Positions 50,653 to 60,687 of a stretch of 64,000 nt of DNA are shown here, in pieces (the first letter of the stretch is position 1; each line of letters starts with the position of its first letter). Source of the stretch: Chryseobacterium cheonjiense (GTDB lineage: Bacteria > Bacteroidota > Bacteroidia > Flavobacteriales > Weeksellaceae); assembly GCF_012927265.1 (NCBI RefSeq), contig NZ_JABBGF010000005.1, forward strand, positions 1-64,000, given 5' to 3'. A program made the translations under genes and the position numbers. The notes beneath the pieces are model-generated. The model did no database searches. It was given only the letters and a program-made list of their open reading frames with translations, and was not told the DNA's origin.

Positions 50653-52917
50653 ATGTTAAAGAAAACCGCCATTGTAAGTTTATTTACTCTTATTTCCGCT
50701 TCGTATATGGCTCAAAATACCAAGACAATTCCCGTTTATTTAGACGAATCAAAACCCGTTGAACAGCGTATTCAGGATGCTCTTTCCAAAATGACGCTTG
50801 AAGAAAAAATTGCGATGCTTCATGCGCAATCGAAGTTCAGTTCTCCGGGAGTACCGAGACTGGGAATTCCTGAATTCTGGACAACCGACGGCCCTCACGG
50901 AGTACGTTCTGAAGTAAAATGGGACGAATGGGACCAGGCCGGCTGGACCAACGATTCTATTATCGCCTACCCTGCCTTAACAGCACTTTCCGCAACCTGG
51001 AACAAAAACATGTCCTGGAATTACGGGAAAGCATTGGGTGAAGAAGCCCGCTACAGAAAAAAAGATATTCTTCTGGGACCAGGCGTCAATATTTACAGAA
51101 CACCTTTAAACGGAAGAAACTTCGAATATATGGGAGAAGATCCGTTTTTAACTTCAAAAATGGTGGTTCCCTACATAAAAGGTGTGCAGTCGAATGGTGT
51201 GGCAACTTCAGTAAAGCATTTTGCTTTAAACAATCAGGAAATGTTTCGTCACACCAGCAATGTGATCGTGGACGACAGAACGTTGTATGAAATTTATCTT
51301 CCACCCTTTAAAGCTGCCGTAACGGAAGGAGATTCGTGGACGATCATGGGAGCTTATGATATGTACAAAGGGCAGTACGCAAGCCAGAACCAATATCTTT
51401 TGAATGACATCCTCAAAAAAGAATGGAATTATAAAGGTGTTGTGGTTTCGGACTGGGGTGCGGTAAATAATACTGAACAGGCTATCCATAACGGGCTTGA
51501 CCTTGAATTCGGAAGCTGGACCAACGGTTTATCGGACGGACATTCCAATGCTTATGACAATTATTACCTGGCACAACCGTATTTAAAATTAATTAAAGAA
51601 GGAAAAGTGGGGACAAAAGAGCTTGATGATAAAGTTACCAGACTTTTGCGCCTTGCTTATAAAACTACCATGAACAGGAACAAGCCTTTTGGGAATATTG
51701 CTTCTGAAGAACATAAAGCTGTAGCAAAAGAAATTGGTGAAGAAGGAATCGTGCTTCTGAAAAACCAGGGAAATGTTCTTCCGATTGACATCAATAAGGC
51801 TAAAAAAATTGCCGTTATCGGTGAAAATGCCATCAAGATAATGACCGTAGGAGGAGGTTCTTCTTCTCTGAAAGTAAAATATGAAACGCTTCCTTTGGAT
51901 GGAATTAAAGCCAGATTCGGGAAACAGGCTGATGTACAGTATGCACGAGGATATGTAGGAGACATCGGTGGCGAATATAACGGGGTAAAATCCGGGCAGA
52001 ACCTGAAAGAAGAACGTTCTCCTGAAGCTCTTCTTGAAGAAGCGGTAGCACTAGCCAAGTCTTCAGATTATGTCATTTTTGTTGGCGGACTAAATAAAGC
52101 TGATTTCCAGGACAGCGAAGGCAATGACAGAAAAAGCTACGGACTTCCTTACAATCAGGATCAGGTGATTTCTGCGCTGGCAAAAGCCAATAAAAACCTT
52201 GCCGTAGTGCTGGTATCCGGAAATGCGGTGGCAATGCCTTGGGTAAAAGAAGTTCCGACGATTGTTCAGGCATGGTATCTGGGTTCCGAAGCAGGAAATT
52301 CACTTGCAGCCGTATTGGCTGGTGATGCGAACCCTTCCGGAAAACTGCCGTTTACATTTCCTGTAAAACTTGAAGATAATGCTGCCCATCAAATGGGAGA
52401 ATATCCTGGAAATAAAGAAGAGCTGGCTGCCGGAAAAGGAAAAGACCAGAAAAACCCGATCAACATCAAATACAACGAAGGCATTCTGGTAGGATACAGA
52501 TGGCATGACACGAAAAAGATCAAACCTTTATTTAGTTTCGGGCATGGTCTGAGCTACACGACTTTTGAATTCGGAAAAGCAAAAGCAGATAAAAAGACAA
52601 TGTCACAGGATGATACCATCACTTTTACGGTAACAGTTAAAAATACAGGTAAAAAAGCAGGAGCTGAAGTTGCACAACTTTACATCAGTGATCTGAAATC
52701 CTCTGTCCAGCGTCCAGCCAAAGAACTGAAAGGTTTTGAAAAAGTATTCCTGAACCCGGGAGAGGAAAAAGAAGTAACGTTTACCATAGACAAAACAGCT
52801 TTAAGCTTTTTCGATGCCGATAAACACGACTGGGTTGCTGAACCCGGAGATTTCGAAGCCTTAATGGGAAATTCTTCTGATGCTATTAAAACCAAAGTGA
52901 AGTTTACTTTAAAGTAG
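50653..52917 (+). CDS. bglX: Glycoside hydrolase family 3 beta-glucosidase, secreted
   Basis: 754 residues with a signal peptide (1-20). N-terminal barrel: FWTTDGPHGVR, GPGVNIYRTPLNGRNFEYMG, ATSVKHFALNNQE and the catalytic nucleophile Asp267 in KGVVVSDWGAV. The second domain (about 385-640) includes AVIGENAIKIMTVGGGSSSL and YVIFVGGLN. A fibronectin III-like C-terminal domain follows (GAEVAQLYISDLKSSVQRPA, KELKGFEKVFLNPGEEKEV). It cleaves beta-linked glucose from oligosaccharides in the periplasm. Stand-alone gene, no SusCD pair beside it. Confidence 0.94.
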   Translation: MLKKTAIVSLFTLISASYMAQNTKTIPVYLDESKPVEQRIQDALSKMTLEEKIAMLHAQSKFSSPGVPRLGIPEFWTTDGPHGVRSEVKWDEWDQAGWTNDSIIAYPALTALSATWNKNMSWNYGKALGEEARYRKKDILLGPGVNIYRTPLNGRNFEYMGEDPFLTSKMVVPYIKGVQSNGVATSVKHFALNNQEMFRHTSNVIVDDRTLYEIYLPPFKAAVTEGDSWTIMGAYDMYKGQYASQNQYLLNDILKKEWNYKGVVVSDWGAVNNTEQAIHNGLDLEFGSWTNGLSDGHSNAYDNYYLAQPYLKLIKEGKVGTKELDDKVTRLLRLAYKTTMNRNKPFGNIASEEHKAVAKEIGEEGIVLLKNQGNVLPIDINKAKKIAVIGENAIKIMTVGGGSSSLKVKYETLPLDGIKARFGKQADVQYARGYVGDIGGEYNGVKSGQNLKEERSPEALLEEAVALAKSSDYVIFVGGLNKADFQDSEGNDRKSYGLPYNQDQVISALAKANKNLAVVLVSGNAVAMPWVKEVPTIVQAWYLGSEAGNSLAAVLAGDANPSGKLPFTFPVKLEDNAAHQMGEYPGNKEELAAGKGKDQKNPINIKYNEGILVGYRWHDTKKIKPLFSFGHGLSYTTFEFGKAKADKKTMSQDDTITFTVTVKNTGKKAGAEVAQLYISDLKSSVQRPAKELKGFEKVFLNPGEEKEVTFTIDKTALSFFDADKHDWVAEPGDFEALMGNSSDAIKTKVKFTLK

Positions 52918-52946
52918 TTTTACTTATTTATATTTCTAAAAACGTG

Positions 52947-52975
52947 AATGCCCGGATTTTGTCCGGGCATTTTTT
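52947..52975. terminator. Terminator between the GH3 and Fic genes
   Basis: AATGCCCGGA-ttttg-TCCGGGCATT followed by T5, 30 bases past the GH3 stop. It may serve both convergent genes. Confidence 0.9.
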
Positions 52976-53078
52976 ATTAATTTTAATTTAAATATTTGAA
53001 TATTAGGATTGTATAAGAGTCTAAAAAATTAGGAATATTTTGATAAGTACTATGTTTAATATTTTTGCGGCTCAATAA

Positions 53079-54032
53079 TTATTTAAATTGATATTCTGTT
53101 GTTCTTTGCTCTCCTGATTTCATCAAAATGTTCTCATCAGCCGCCCATTTCAGATCCCTGCTTGCGGTGGGAGCCGAAATATTTTTAAAATTTTGTAAAT
53201 AGTCTTTTCTGCTGAACTTTTTATTTCCAATTTTTTCTTTGAATAAAAATATTCTGTCTTTTACGCTTAAGATGATATTTTGTGATTGTAGAACCTGTTC
53301 TAAAGATTGTAAAATAATAGACAACATAAACTCAATAAATGGAGTCGATTGCCCGGCTTTATCAGATTCTGAAAGTTTGTTGTAATATTCCTGCTGGTTT
53401 TCTTTGATCAGACTTTCAACCGGCAAATATTCAAAAACAGGATATTGCTGCATTAAAATCAAGGTCTGCCAAAGCCTTCCCATTCTTCCGTTTCCGTCAG
53501 TAAAAGGGTGTATAAATTCAAATTCGTAATGAAAAACACAGCTCTTAATCAGGATCAAATCTTTATCATTTTTTAAATAGTTAAAAAGATCATTCATCAA
53601 TCCTTTTACCATTGCCCCACCTGGAGCGAGGTGTTCAACCTTTGACCCTTTTACAATTCCAACATTGGTTGTTCTAAATTTCCCCGCATTCTCAACCAGG
53701 TTTTTCATCAATACTGAATGTGCTGATTCTAAATCTTTAATTTTATTGGGATTAAAAATTTTTAAATCATTATAAACTTCAATTGCATTTTGAACTTCCA
53801 AAATGTCTTTTGCCGGAGCAATAATTCTTTTATTCTCCAGCAAAGCAGTTATCTGTTCTTCCGTAAGTGTATTCCCTTCAATTTCAAGTGAAGACTGAAT
53901 CGTTTTAATTCTATTCTTCTTTCTGAGTTCAGTATTGGGTTTGTGAAGATGATTCGCGTTAATTTCTCCTATTTTCTCGGAAATAGAAGCAATTAATTTT
54001 AATATCTTTTTTGTAATATAAGGCGGTTTCAA
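53079..54032 (-). CDS. Fic-domain AMPylase-type protein, class II, with C-terminal winged helix
   Basis: 317 residues. The inhibitory helix with S48-L-E-I-E52-G53-N precedes the catalytic core (class II Fic: (S/T)xxxE(G/N)). The complete active motif HPFTDGNGRMGR is at 175-186. The last 70 residues (FKEKIGNKKFSRKDYLQNFK, ISAPTASRDLKWAADENI) are a winged-helix-like region. It would transfer AMP from ATP to a target protein, held off by Glu52. Two TGATAnTATCA palindromes lie 5 bases upstream of its start, fitting self-regulation by the winged helix. Confidence 0.92.
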   Translation of the reverse strand: MKPPYITKKILKLIASISEKIGEINANHLHKPNTELRKKNRIKTIQSSLEIEGNTLTEEQITALLENKRIIAPAKDILEVQNAIEVYNDLKIFNPNKIKDLESAHSVLMKNLVENAGKFRTTNVGIVKGSKVEHLAPGGAMVKGLMNDLFNYLKNDKDLILIKSCVFHYEFEFIHPFTDGNGRMGRLWQTLILMQQYPVFEYLPVESLIKENQQEYYNKLSESDKAGQSTPFIEFMLSIILQSLEQVLQSQNIILSVKDRIFLFKEKIGNKKFSRKDYLQNFKNISAPTASRDLKWAADENILMKSGEQRTTEYQFK

Positions 54033-54036
54033 AGTA

Positions 54037-54060
54037 TGATAGTATCATTTGATACTATCA
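54037..54060 (-). promoter_or_regulatory. Double palindromic operator of the fic gene
   Basis: Two copies of TGATAnTATCA (n is G in one, C in the other) separated by TT. Each copy is itself a palindrome and the pair is also a perfect inverted repeat. It begins 5 bases upstream of the ATG at 54032. Confidence 0.75.
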
Positions 54061-54084
54061 AAGATATGATTTTTAATTATAATT

Positions 54085-54831
54085 TTAAACTTCTATAATC
54101 AGTTCCTTCTCGTATCCGTTGTATTTTTCCGTAACATATCCGTGCGGATTACAAATAATTTCAGTCCTACCAATTTTGTATCTGCAAGGCGTATGAATAT
54201 GCCCGTGAATCCAGTATAATGGTTGATATTTTAGAATTAAATATTCTATGTCTGACGCGTACGCTGCGGTCAGCGAATCTTTTTTAAAATGTTCCGGTAC
54301 CGATTTGAGGCTCGGCGCATGATGGGTCACAACTATATTCCGCATCTCTTTAGATTCCTCCAGACTTTCTGTGAGCCAGGCTCTTGAAAACTGATGAATT
54401 TTAAAAATATCAATCGATCTCATTTTTGAATAGGAAGGATCGCGGCGAATCATTTTATAGTCGTTCATTCCATTCTGACAGAGAAATCCGTAATATCTGG
54501 GATCTCCGAAAATTGAAAAGTCCGTCCATAAAGTGGATCCGTGAAAACGTATGCCTTCAATATCCACAAAGCTGTCTTCCAGAACAAAAATATTGGACTT
54601 TACAGCTGCTTGTTTTATCTTATTCAATGTTTTCGGATAGGAGTCTTTATAATATTCATGATTTCCGAGCACATAGATTACAGGCTTATTAGGAATATAA
54701 GTTTTAATCCAGTCAATTCCCTTCGTTCCCAGATTCACATCTCCGGCCAGCACAACAACATCAGAATTATCAAAAAACAGATCGGTTGTTCCAAATTCCT
54801 GGTGCAGATCACTGATGACTTGTATTTTCAT
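54085..54831 (-). CDS. Calcineurin-like metallophosphoesterase
   Basis: 248 residues from the ATG at 54831 (MKIQVISDLHQEFG). The frame extends back to 54876 but there it only reads through the terminator of the neighbouring MFS gene, so the later start is chosen. The two-metal motifs are in order: SDLHQ (D-x-H), AGDVN, LGNHEY, THHAP and HGHIHTP. The substrate (nucleotide, protein or nucleic acid) is not known. Confidence 0.9.
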   Translation of the reverse strand: MKIQVISDLHQEFGTTDLFFDNSDVVVLAGDVNLGTKGIDWIKTYIPNKPVIYVLGNHEYYKDSYPKTLNKIKQAAVKSNIFVLEDSFVDIEGIRFHGSTLWTDFSIFGDPRYYGFLCQNGMNDYKMIRRDPSYSKMRSIDIFKIHQFSRAWLTESLEESKEMRNIVVTHHAPSLKSVPEHFKKDSLTAAYASDIEYLILKYQPLYWIHGHIHTPCRYKIGRTEIICNPHGYVTEKYNGYEKELIIEV

Positions 54832-54845
54832 TCTGCTAAAATAAA

Positions 54846-54873
54846 AAAGAACCGGCGTTTTTTCCGGTTCTTT
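54846..54873 (-). terminator. Terminator of the MFS gene
   Basis: AAAGAACCGG paired with CCGGTTCTTT with a T-rich loop and tail, 28 bases past the MFS stop at 54901. Confidence 0.85.
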
Positions 54874-54900
54874 CATATAATTTAATTAAAGAAGGTCAAT

Positions 54901-56298
54901 TTAGGAAACAGCGATTTCAGCTTCTCTGATTTTTAAAGTTCTGACGATAAAATAAAACAATATTCCCAGCGCAGATAGAGCATAACCAAGCAAAATAAAT
55001 AAGCTTAAATTTCCCACTGCCCATTCCGAAGGAAAAACCTGGCTCATTAATGTCATGAAAGATAACCCAATTCCTGCTCCTAAAAAGTAGCTTGTGGAAC
55101 TCACACTTGAAGCTACTCCGTAATCTGAAGCTTCAATATCCTGAACGCCCAACACAGACTGTGAGGTAAAACAAAATGTCATTCCTATTCCGGAAATACA
55201 GGCTGCCCCAATTAAAACCAATGGTAAAGGATGTCCGGTATACACCGAGATCAGCAGTAGTAAAGCGCCGGCCAACATAAAGCTCCACCCGAAAACAGCC
55301 ATCTGAGCAGAATCCAGTCTTTTTGAAATATGCGGTAAAGCAAATTTAGCAACCAACGCAGACATGACACTGAACGGAACCAGCATTAATCCCGCCGAAG
55401 CCGCACTATGATTCATATCTTTCTGGAGCATCAGTGAAATAAGAAATAGAAATCCTATAAAAAATGCACCCAGTGCAACGAAACTTATTCCTGAAACTTT
55501 AAGGGATCTGTGTTTCATTAATGACAGGTCTATCAATGGCTGAGCTGTTGATTTTAAACGATAAAATAAAATTGCTAATAATGAAAACGCCAGTAAAAAA
55601 GAAGAAACAACAGTTACGGTCTGTTCTTTAATATGAATGAGGTCATGTGCTCCGTAAGTAAGGCTCAACAGCCCCAATACAAGCAAAATACCTGATAAGA
55701 CATCTGTTTTCTTTGACTTTTCTGAGACTGCTGTGTCCTTCGGAAGATAATAATAAGCTAAAATAAGCGTGACAGCCAAAATGGGAACATTAATCAGAAA
55801 AACCCAATGCCAGCTGAGGTATGTACTGATAATTCCTCCCAGTGAAAGCCCGCTTCCGGAACCGATTGCCGCAAATGAACTGAAGATTCCCACCGCACGG
55901 TTTCTTTCCTGATCTCCTGTGAAGGTATTGGTAACAATAGACATCGCGGAAGGCATGATGAATGCCGCACCCAGTCCCTGCAAAGCACGAAATACCGCCA
56001 GCATTTCAAATCCGGATGATAATCCTGCTCCTAACGAAGTCAGCATGAAAATTAATGATCCCAGAAGAAAAATCTTCCGGCGCCCGAGCTGGTCGGAAAG
56101 CTTTCCGCCAATAATAAGAAATCCTCCGAAAAAAAGCACATACAGCGTCTGAAGCCATTGCACCGTCTCTGTACCGATACCGAATTGCCCCTGAATAGAA
56201 GGAATAGAAAGATTAACAATAGCAATATCCAACGCTTCTACAAAAGTTCCTGCAGATGCTATCATCAAGATGAGTTTTTTTCTATCCATATAGTTCAT
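54901..56298 (-). CDS. MFS multidrug exporter, DHA2 (14-TM, EmrB/QacA-like)
   Basis: 465 residues, about 14 hydrophobic segments. Motif C-like region GSGSGLSLGGIISTYLSWHW and motif A GGKLSDQLGRRKIFLLGSLI are clear. ALDIAIVNLSIPSI near the start (motif D1 with Asp) is typical of the DHA2 group. It exports drugs or toxic metabolites with proton antiport. It is divergent from an Lrp-type regulator, and two TTAGAAC direct repeats lie in the shared region. Confidence 0.92.
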   Translation of the reverse strand: MNYMDRKKLILMIASAGTFVEALDIAIVNLSIPSIQGQFGIGTETVQWLQTLYVLFFGGFLIIGGKLSDQLGRRKIFLLGSLIFMLTSLGAGLSSGFEMLAVFRALQGLGAAFIMPSAMSIVTNTFTGDQERNRAVGIFSSFAAIGSGSGLSLGGIISTYLSWHWVFLINVPILAVTLILAYYYLPKDTAVSEKSKKTDVLSGILLVLGLLSLTYGAHDLIHIKEQTVTVVSSFLLAFSLLAILFYRLKSTAQPLIDLSLMKHRSLKVSGISFVALGAFFIGFLFLISLMLQKDMNHSAASAGLMLVPFSVMSALVAKFALPHISKRLDSAQMAVFGWSFMLAGALLLLISVYTGHPLPLVLIGAACISGIGMTFCFTSQSVLGVQDIEASDYGVASSVSSTSYFLGAGIGLSFMTLMSQVFPSEWAVGNLSLFILLGYALSALGILFYFIVRTLKIREAEIAVS

Positions 56299-56320
56299 TT
56301 ATGCTGCAAAATTACAATTA

Positions 56321-56362
56321 TTAGAACGTTTGTTAAAATTTAGTGTTAATTTTAGAACAAAT
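56321..56362. promoter_or_regulatory. Shared regulatory region of MFS exporter and Lrp-type gene
   Basis: Two direct copies of TTAGAAC (56321-56327, 56352-56358), 31 bp apart, that is about three helical turns, in a very AT-rich gap. Cooperative Lrp octamers typically bind such phased sites. Confidence 0.45.
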
Positions 56363-56414
56363 ATTATATTATTAAATTTTTTAAAGTACATTTACTCTTA
56401 TATTTAAAAAATTA

Positions 56415-56903
56415 ATGCCTAAAACAGAACAAATGACAACAGAAAATTATACGCCCGATGAAAAAGATCTTTCCATTCTGAAAATTCTTCAGAAAGATGC
56501 TAAGCTGAGTGTTCGGGATATCGCAGGAAGAATTAACCTAAGCCCTACACCGACACACGAACGCATTAAAAGAATGGAAAGACTGGGAATCATCCGGGAA
56601 TATACGACCGTGGTAGACCGCAAAAAAGTGAATAAAGGAATGATGGTGATCTGTATGATCGCTTTGAATGTCCATAATAAGAAGACAGCAGGAAAATTCA
56701 TTGAAGAGGTCGGAAAACTGAAAGAAGTGGTTGAGTTTTATAACATCAGCGGGGACTTTGATTTTATGCTGAAGATCCTGGCGCCCAATATGGACGAGTT
56801 CCATGAATTTTTTGTGAATAAACTCTCTGAAATTGAGGGAATCGGGCAGACCAAAAGTATTTTTGTGATGAACAGCATTAAAGAAAGCACACAGATCCTA
56901 TGA
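56415..56903 (+). CDS. Lrp/AsnC-family transcriptional regulator
   Basis: 162 residues. HTH at about 15-65: LSILKILQKDAKLSVRDIAG, RINLSPTPTHERIKRMERLG. The RAM ligand domain follows: MMVICMIALNVHNKKTAGKF, ISGDFDFMLKILAPNMDEFH and VNKLSEIEGIGQTKSIFVMN. It senses an amino acid or related small molecule. It is divergent from the MFS exporter, the probable target. Confidence 0.93.
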   Translation: MPKTEQMTTENYTPDEKDLSILKILQKDAKLSVRDIAGRINLSPTPTHERIKRMERLGIIREYTTVVDRKKVNKGMMVICMIALNVHNKKTAGKFIEEVGKLKEVVEFYNISGDFDFMLKILAPNMDEFHEFFVNKLSEIEGIGQTKSIFVMNSIKESTQIL

Positions 56904-56998
56904 TTTTAATTAGATATACCTTATTTATATTCTGCCATCGTTAGGAGATTCATTCATACAGAAAATCAAAGATTCACAAGATTTAGAAAAAATATTAA

Positions 56999-57006
56999 TA
57001 TATTTG
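56999..57006 (+). promoter_or_regulatory. -7 box before the response regulator gene
   Basis: TATATTTG, a perfect TAnnTTTG, 28 bases before the ATG at 57035. No TTG is at the ideal distance. Confidence 0.45.
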
Positions 57007-57034
57007 AATATATAAACATGATGAAAACTATATA

Positions 57035-57670
57035 ATGGAGACCAACAAAAAAAGCGTACTGATTATTGATGATCACAGTATTGTGAGGCAGGGAGTCTAT
57101 CTGCTTATCAGAAAGCATTTTGCCAATACCGATATATTTGAAGCTTCTACTTTAAATGACGGGAAAGCAATCATCAAAAAAGGAGGAATAAATTTCATCA
57201 TTCTGGATATCAACTTTCCTGAAGGTAATAGTCTCAATTTTGTTGAAAATCTCTCCATAGAATATGGTGACAGCATCAAGATACTTATTTTTTCTGCGCT
57301 TGAAGAAACGATTTACGCCTTCAACTTTATAAAGGCAGGAGCGCACGGGTTTTTAAGCAAACTTTCTGAACAGGAAGAAATTGTAAGAGCTTTCAGTAAA
57401 TTTTTTGAATCGGGTAAATATTTAAGTGAAGAGCTTAAAGAAAGGCTTCTTGACAATATGATCCGGAAAAGCAATGCATCACCTATCGAAATGCTTTCCA
57501 TCCGTGAGCTGGAAATCGCAAGGCTTCTGGTTGCCGGATTATCCAATAATGAAATTGCTGCCAAACTTTATATCCATAAATCTACCGTAAGCACCTATAA
57601 AACAAGAATTTTTGAGAAGCTCGGAATCAATAATATTCCTGCCCTTCTTAATATTTTCAATTTAAATTAA
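57035..57670 (+). CDS. NarL/LuxR-type response regulator
   Basis: 211 residues. Receiver domain 1-120 with acidic pair Asp12/Asp13 (IIDDHSIVRQG), phospho-acceptor Asp58 (FIILDINFPEG), and Lys109. LuxR-type HTH at about 148-205: LSIRELEIARLLVAGLSNNE, IAAKLYIHKSTVSTYKTRIF. It would bind an inverted repeat as a dimer once phosphorylated by the histidine kinase encoded head-to-head at its 3' end. The candidate sites are the TACTACA/TGTAGTA motifs at 60644 and 62850. Confidence 0.94.
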   Translation: METNKKSVLIIDDHSIVRQGVYLLIRKHFANTDIFEASTLNDGKAIIKKGGINFIILDINFPEGNSLNFVENLSIEYGDSIKILIFSALEETIYAFNFIKAGAHGFLSKLSEQEEIVRAFSKFFESGKYLSEELKERLLDNMIRKSNASPIEMLSIRELEIARLLVAGLSNNEIAAKLYIHKSTVSTYKTRIFEKLGINNIPALLNIFNLN

Positions 57671-57671
57671 A

Positions 57672-60612
57672 TTAAACAGCAAACGTTAAAATCATTTTTG
57701 TTCCTTCCCCCTTTTTACTCTCAATATCAAAAGAGACATCGATAAGAGGCAGTAGCTCCTTAACTATTTTCATTCCTAACCTTGAACCTGAGAAGTCCTG
57801 ATTCTGTTTCAGCTTTGCCAGTTCTTCTTCCGACATCCCAAGCCCCGTATCTTCAATTACGAGATGATAACGGCACTCCTCAGTAGTAATCCCGTAAATA
57901 TAGATGAATCCCTGATCCGTATACTTAATGGCATTGTCTAATATATTGTGAATTACAATGCTTAAAACATCCGGATTACTCACTACAATATCATTTTTAC
58001 TGAGGTTATTCTGTATCTGTATAGATTTAAATTCTGCCGTATTGGCAAACAACAGCATTCTTTGGAAAATAAAATCTCTAAGTATAATATTTTCTCTGGT
58101 TTTATAATTGTCGTAAATGAAAATTTTATTGTAATTAATCGTGGAATCTATAAATTCAAGTATCTGAGTTGAAGATTCATTAATAGAACCTATGACTTTC
58201 TTTTCGTAGCAGGCATCATCAATGCTATCCAGAAGAAGTTCAGTACTCAGATTAATAAATTTTAGCGGGCTTTTGATATCATGACTTATTGCCGCCACAA
58301 GTTTTTTCTGTCTGTAAAGCTGTGCATAAAGTTCTTCCCGCGTTTTGGATAAGGAACCTATTGTTTCTTTTAATTCTGTGGTGCGTTCATCAATTTTGGC
58401 ATTTAAAAGGAGGGATTCTTTTTCTATTTGCTTCAGCCTTATCCTGTAAAATGAATAAAAAACCAACAGCAATACAATAATGCCAAGAATTTTGAATGCG
58501 GTAGTTTCCCAAAAAGTAGGCTTCACAAACACCTGTAATTTTTTATAAATGTATACCGAAGAAAAATCTTTTAATTTTCTGACGTGGATATCATGCTTTC
58601 CATAGGTGAGGGAATTGATGCTTATGGTCCTGTTATCCGGAAGAGGCTGCCATCTGTCATCATCTATTTTATACTCAACATAATCATTTGCCTGGTTTCC
58701 GAAATTTGTATAATCCACAAAAATTTTCACATATCCGAAATTATTTTCCAGGTTTAAATTTCCTGAAATGTTTTTTTCTTTTTCATTTATAGCTACTCTA
58801 TCTATATAAAAGTCTGTACCCGGCATAACAGGAGAAGCATTTTTCGTATTGATATATACTATTCCATTCATGGAAGGGAATGCAATAAAGCCATTGTTGA
58901 TCAACCCATTAATATTGGCACCGCCATTAAATTCAGATGTAAGCAAACCATCTCTAAGACTATATCTGTGAATGTAAAACCCGGCATTTCCTTCAACATA
59001 AGAGCGGACTAAAATTTCTTTTTTAACCTGAAAAAGACCCTTATTTGATGAGAGCCAGTAATACCCTATTCCGTCATCTATTACACTATGAACGGAAGAA
59101 AGGATGCTGCTCTTCTTCGGCGGTCCGTAGAGCTTTCTATCTTTATAAAGATAAAGTCCTTTTCCATAAGATTGTACCCAAAAAATATTGTCTTTGTTAT
59201 TATTGATGCTTCTGAAGGTTATATTTGAAATAACTGTTTTCCGCTTTCTTTTTTTTTCATCAAAAATGTAAAGGCCGGTGTGTGCAGCAAGAAGGACTTC
59301 AGTATCATTAATGGGTGTAATACCTCTCACCGAAACGCCAATATTGTAAAACATTTCTTTTACAATTAGGTTATTTTTAATCATTATGTATCCAATCAGA
59401 TTTTTGTCCCTGCACGCCAGAGCAAACCATTTTATCTCCAGCTGTACTGCTGATGCTGCGAACAGAAACATCTTTACCGAAATACCTGAGCATTTGAGCT
59501 TTATTCTGAGACCAGAGAAGAATGCCATGTTCACTTTTCAGGACGAAGCCCTGATCTACACGAAGAATACCGTATTTATCTTTATTGGGAAACGGGAGAT
59601 TTTTAATATAGCCCTGTGCACCAAAAACATCGCCCTCACCTGTAATAACTTCTTTATCATTATACCCTGTTATCGCATTAAAAGTTACCCTTTTGGGTGC
59701 ATTATAAGCATTGATAAAATTTTTTCTGACCACTAAAAAACCCTGGGAAACTGTACCAATAATAAGTGTTCTGGTTATATGATCATAATACATACAGGTA
59801 GCAATAAGCTTTTTAAGAGTTGGGCTGCTGCAGATCAGTGTGGTTAATATCATACCATTTTTGTGTTCAATTAAGTAAATTTTATTATTATTCCGGATCA
59901 AAAGCTGTTTATTGGCCGTATTGATAAAAAAGTCAAAATCATCATTTTTGGCAATTCCTGTTTGATACTCTTTTACCACACCAGTCTTCTCAATTTTTTC
60001 TATCGCTGCATTATTCTTTAGATAAAACAGCTGGTCACCCAATAAAAAAAAGCGAAAAAAAAGATATCCATTCAATTCTTTGACAAACCTGCTCCTGCCG
60101 TTTTTATGGTAAAAAAGCCTATAATTATCGATATAGTAAAATTCTTTTTTTGAGATATAAAAATAAAATTTACCTCTGTGTATGAATTCCGGGCTCTCTT
60201 TTAGAATCTTCCAAAGATTTTCGACACCATGTGGTTTCAACTGCCTGAACGTAGAAGAGCTGATTTCAGAAATTACCGAAAATCTTCTTTTTGTAATGAC
60301 TGCAGGAATTTCTCCGGAATTATAAAAAGTAAACAACCAATCATCATCTGCTGAACCGTCTATCATTAAGGTTCTGTTTTCCACCGAAGGAATATTGACA
60401 TCGAAAGAGATAAAATTTTTTCCGTCAAACCTTACAATTCCGTTTTCGGTAGAAAGCCAGACAAATCCATATTTATCTTTCACGATAGATTTTATGGTAT
60501 TTTGAGGAAGTTTGCTTTCATCAGCATTATACCATTTCTCGTAATAATTCTCCTGCTGCGCAGAGAACCGCAAGTATGTGAGAACAAAGAGTAGCGCCCA
60601 AAGGTATTTCAT
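57672..60612 (-). pseudogene. Propeller-type sensor histidine kinase with one-base frameshift
   Basis: From the ATG at 60612 (MKYLWALLFVLTYLRFSAQQ, signal peptide) the frame has a two-component-propeller start (LPQNTIKSIVKDKYGFVWLS, TENGIVRFDGKNF) and runs until it stops just after 59380. The other frame resumes with MIKNNLIVKEMFYNIGV, GLYIFDEKKRKRK, a Y_Y_Y-type beta domain, a membrane segment (FKILGIIVLLLVFYSFYRI), dimerisation helix with phospho-His (VAAISHDIKSPLKFI) and ATPase motifs (NILDNAIKYTDQG, EDTGLGMSEEELA). Removing one base of the T run 59401-59405 joins them into about 979 residues. A single-base indel, real or sequencing error. It ends 1 base after the response regulator gene, convergent. 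Confidence 0.85.
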
Positions 60613-60643
60613 ATTGTGTTGTAAAATAAGACAGTTAATACTT

Positions 60644-60687
60644 GTAATACTAATACTACACATTGTAGTATAAATACTTATTAAATA
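60644..60687 (-). promoter_or_regulatory. Palindromic motif upstream of the kinase gene
   Basis: GTAATACTAATACTACA (60644-60660) followed by CATT and GTAGTATAAATAC. ATACTAC-ACATT-GTAGTAT is a perfect inverted repeat. The 17-nt block recurs exactly at 62865-62881. Confidence 0.65.

Noticed and set aside
54832..54876. Longer N-terminus of the metallophosphoesterase
   Set aside because: These codons read through the MFS terminator hairpin; the SDLH motif normally begins within ten residues of the start.
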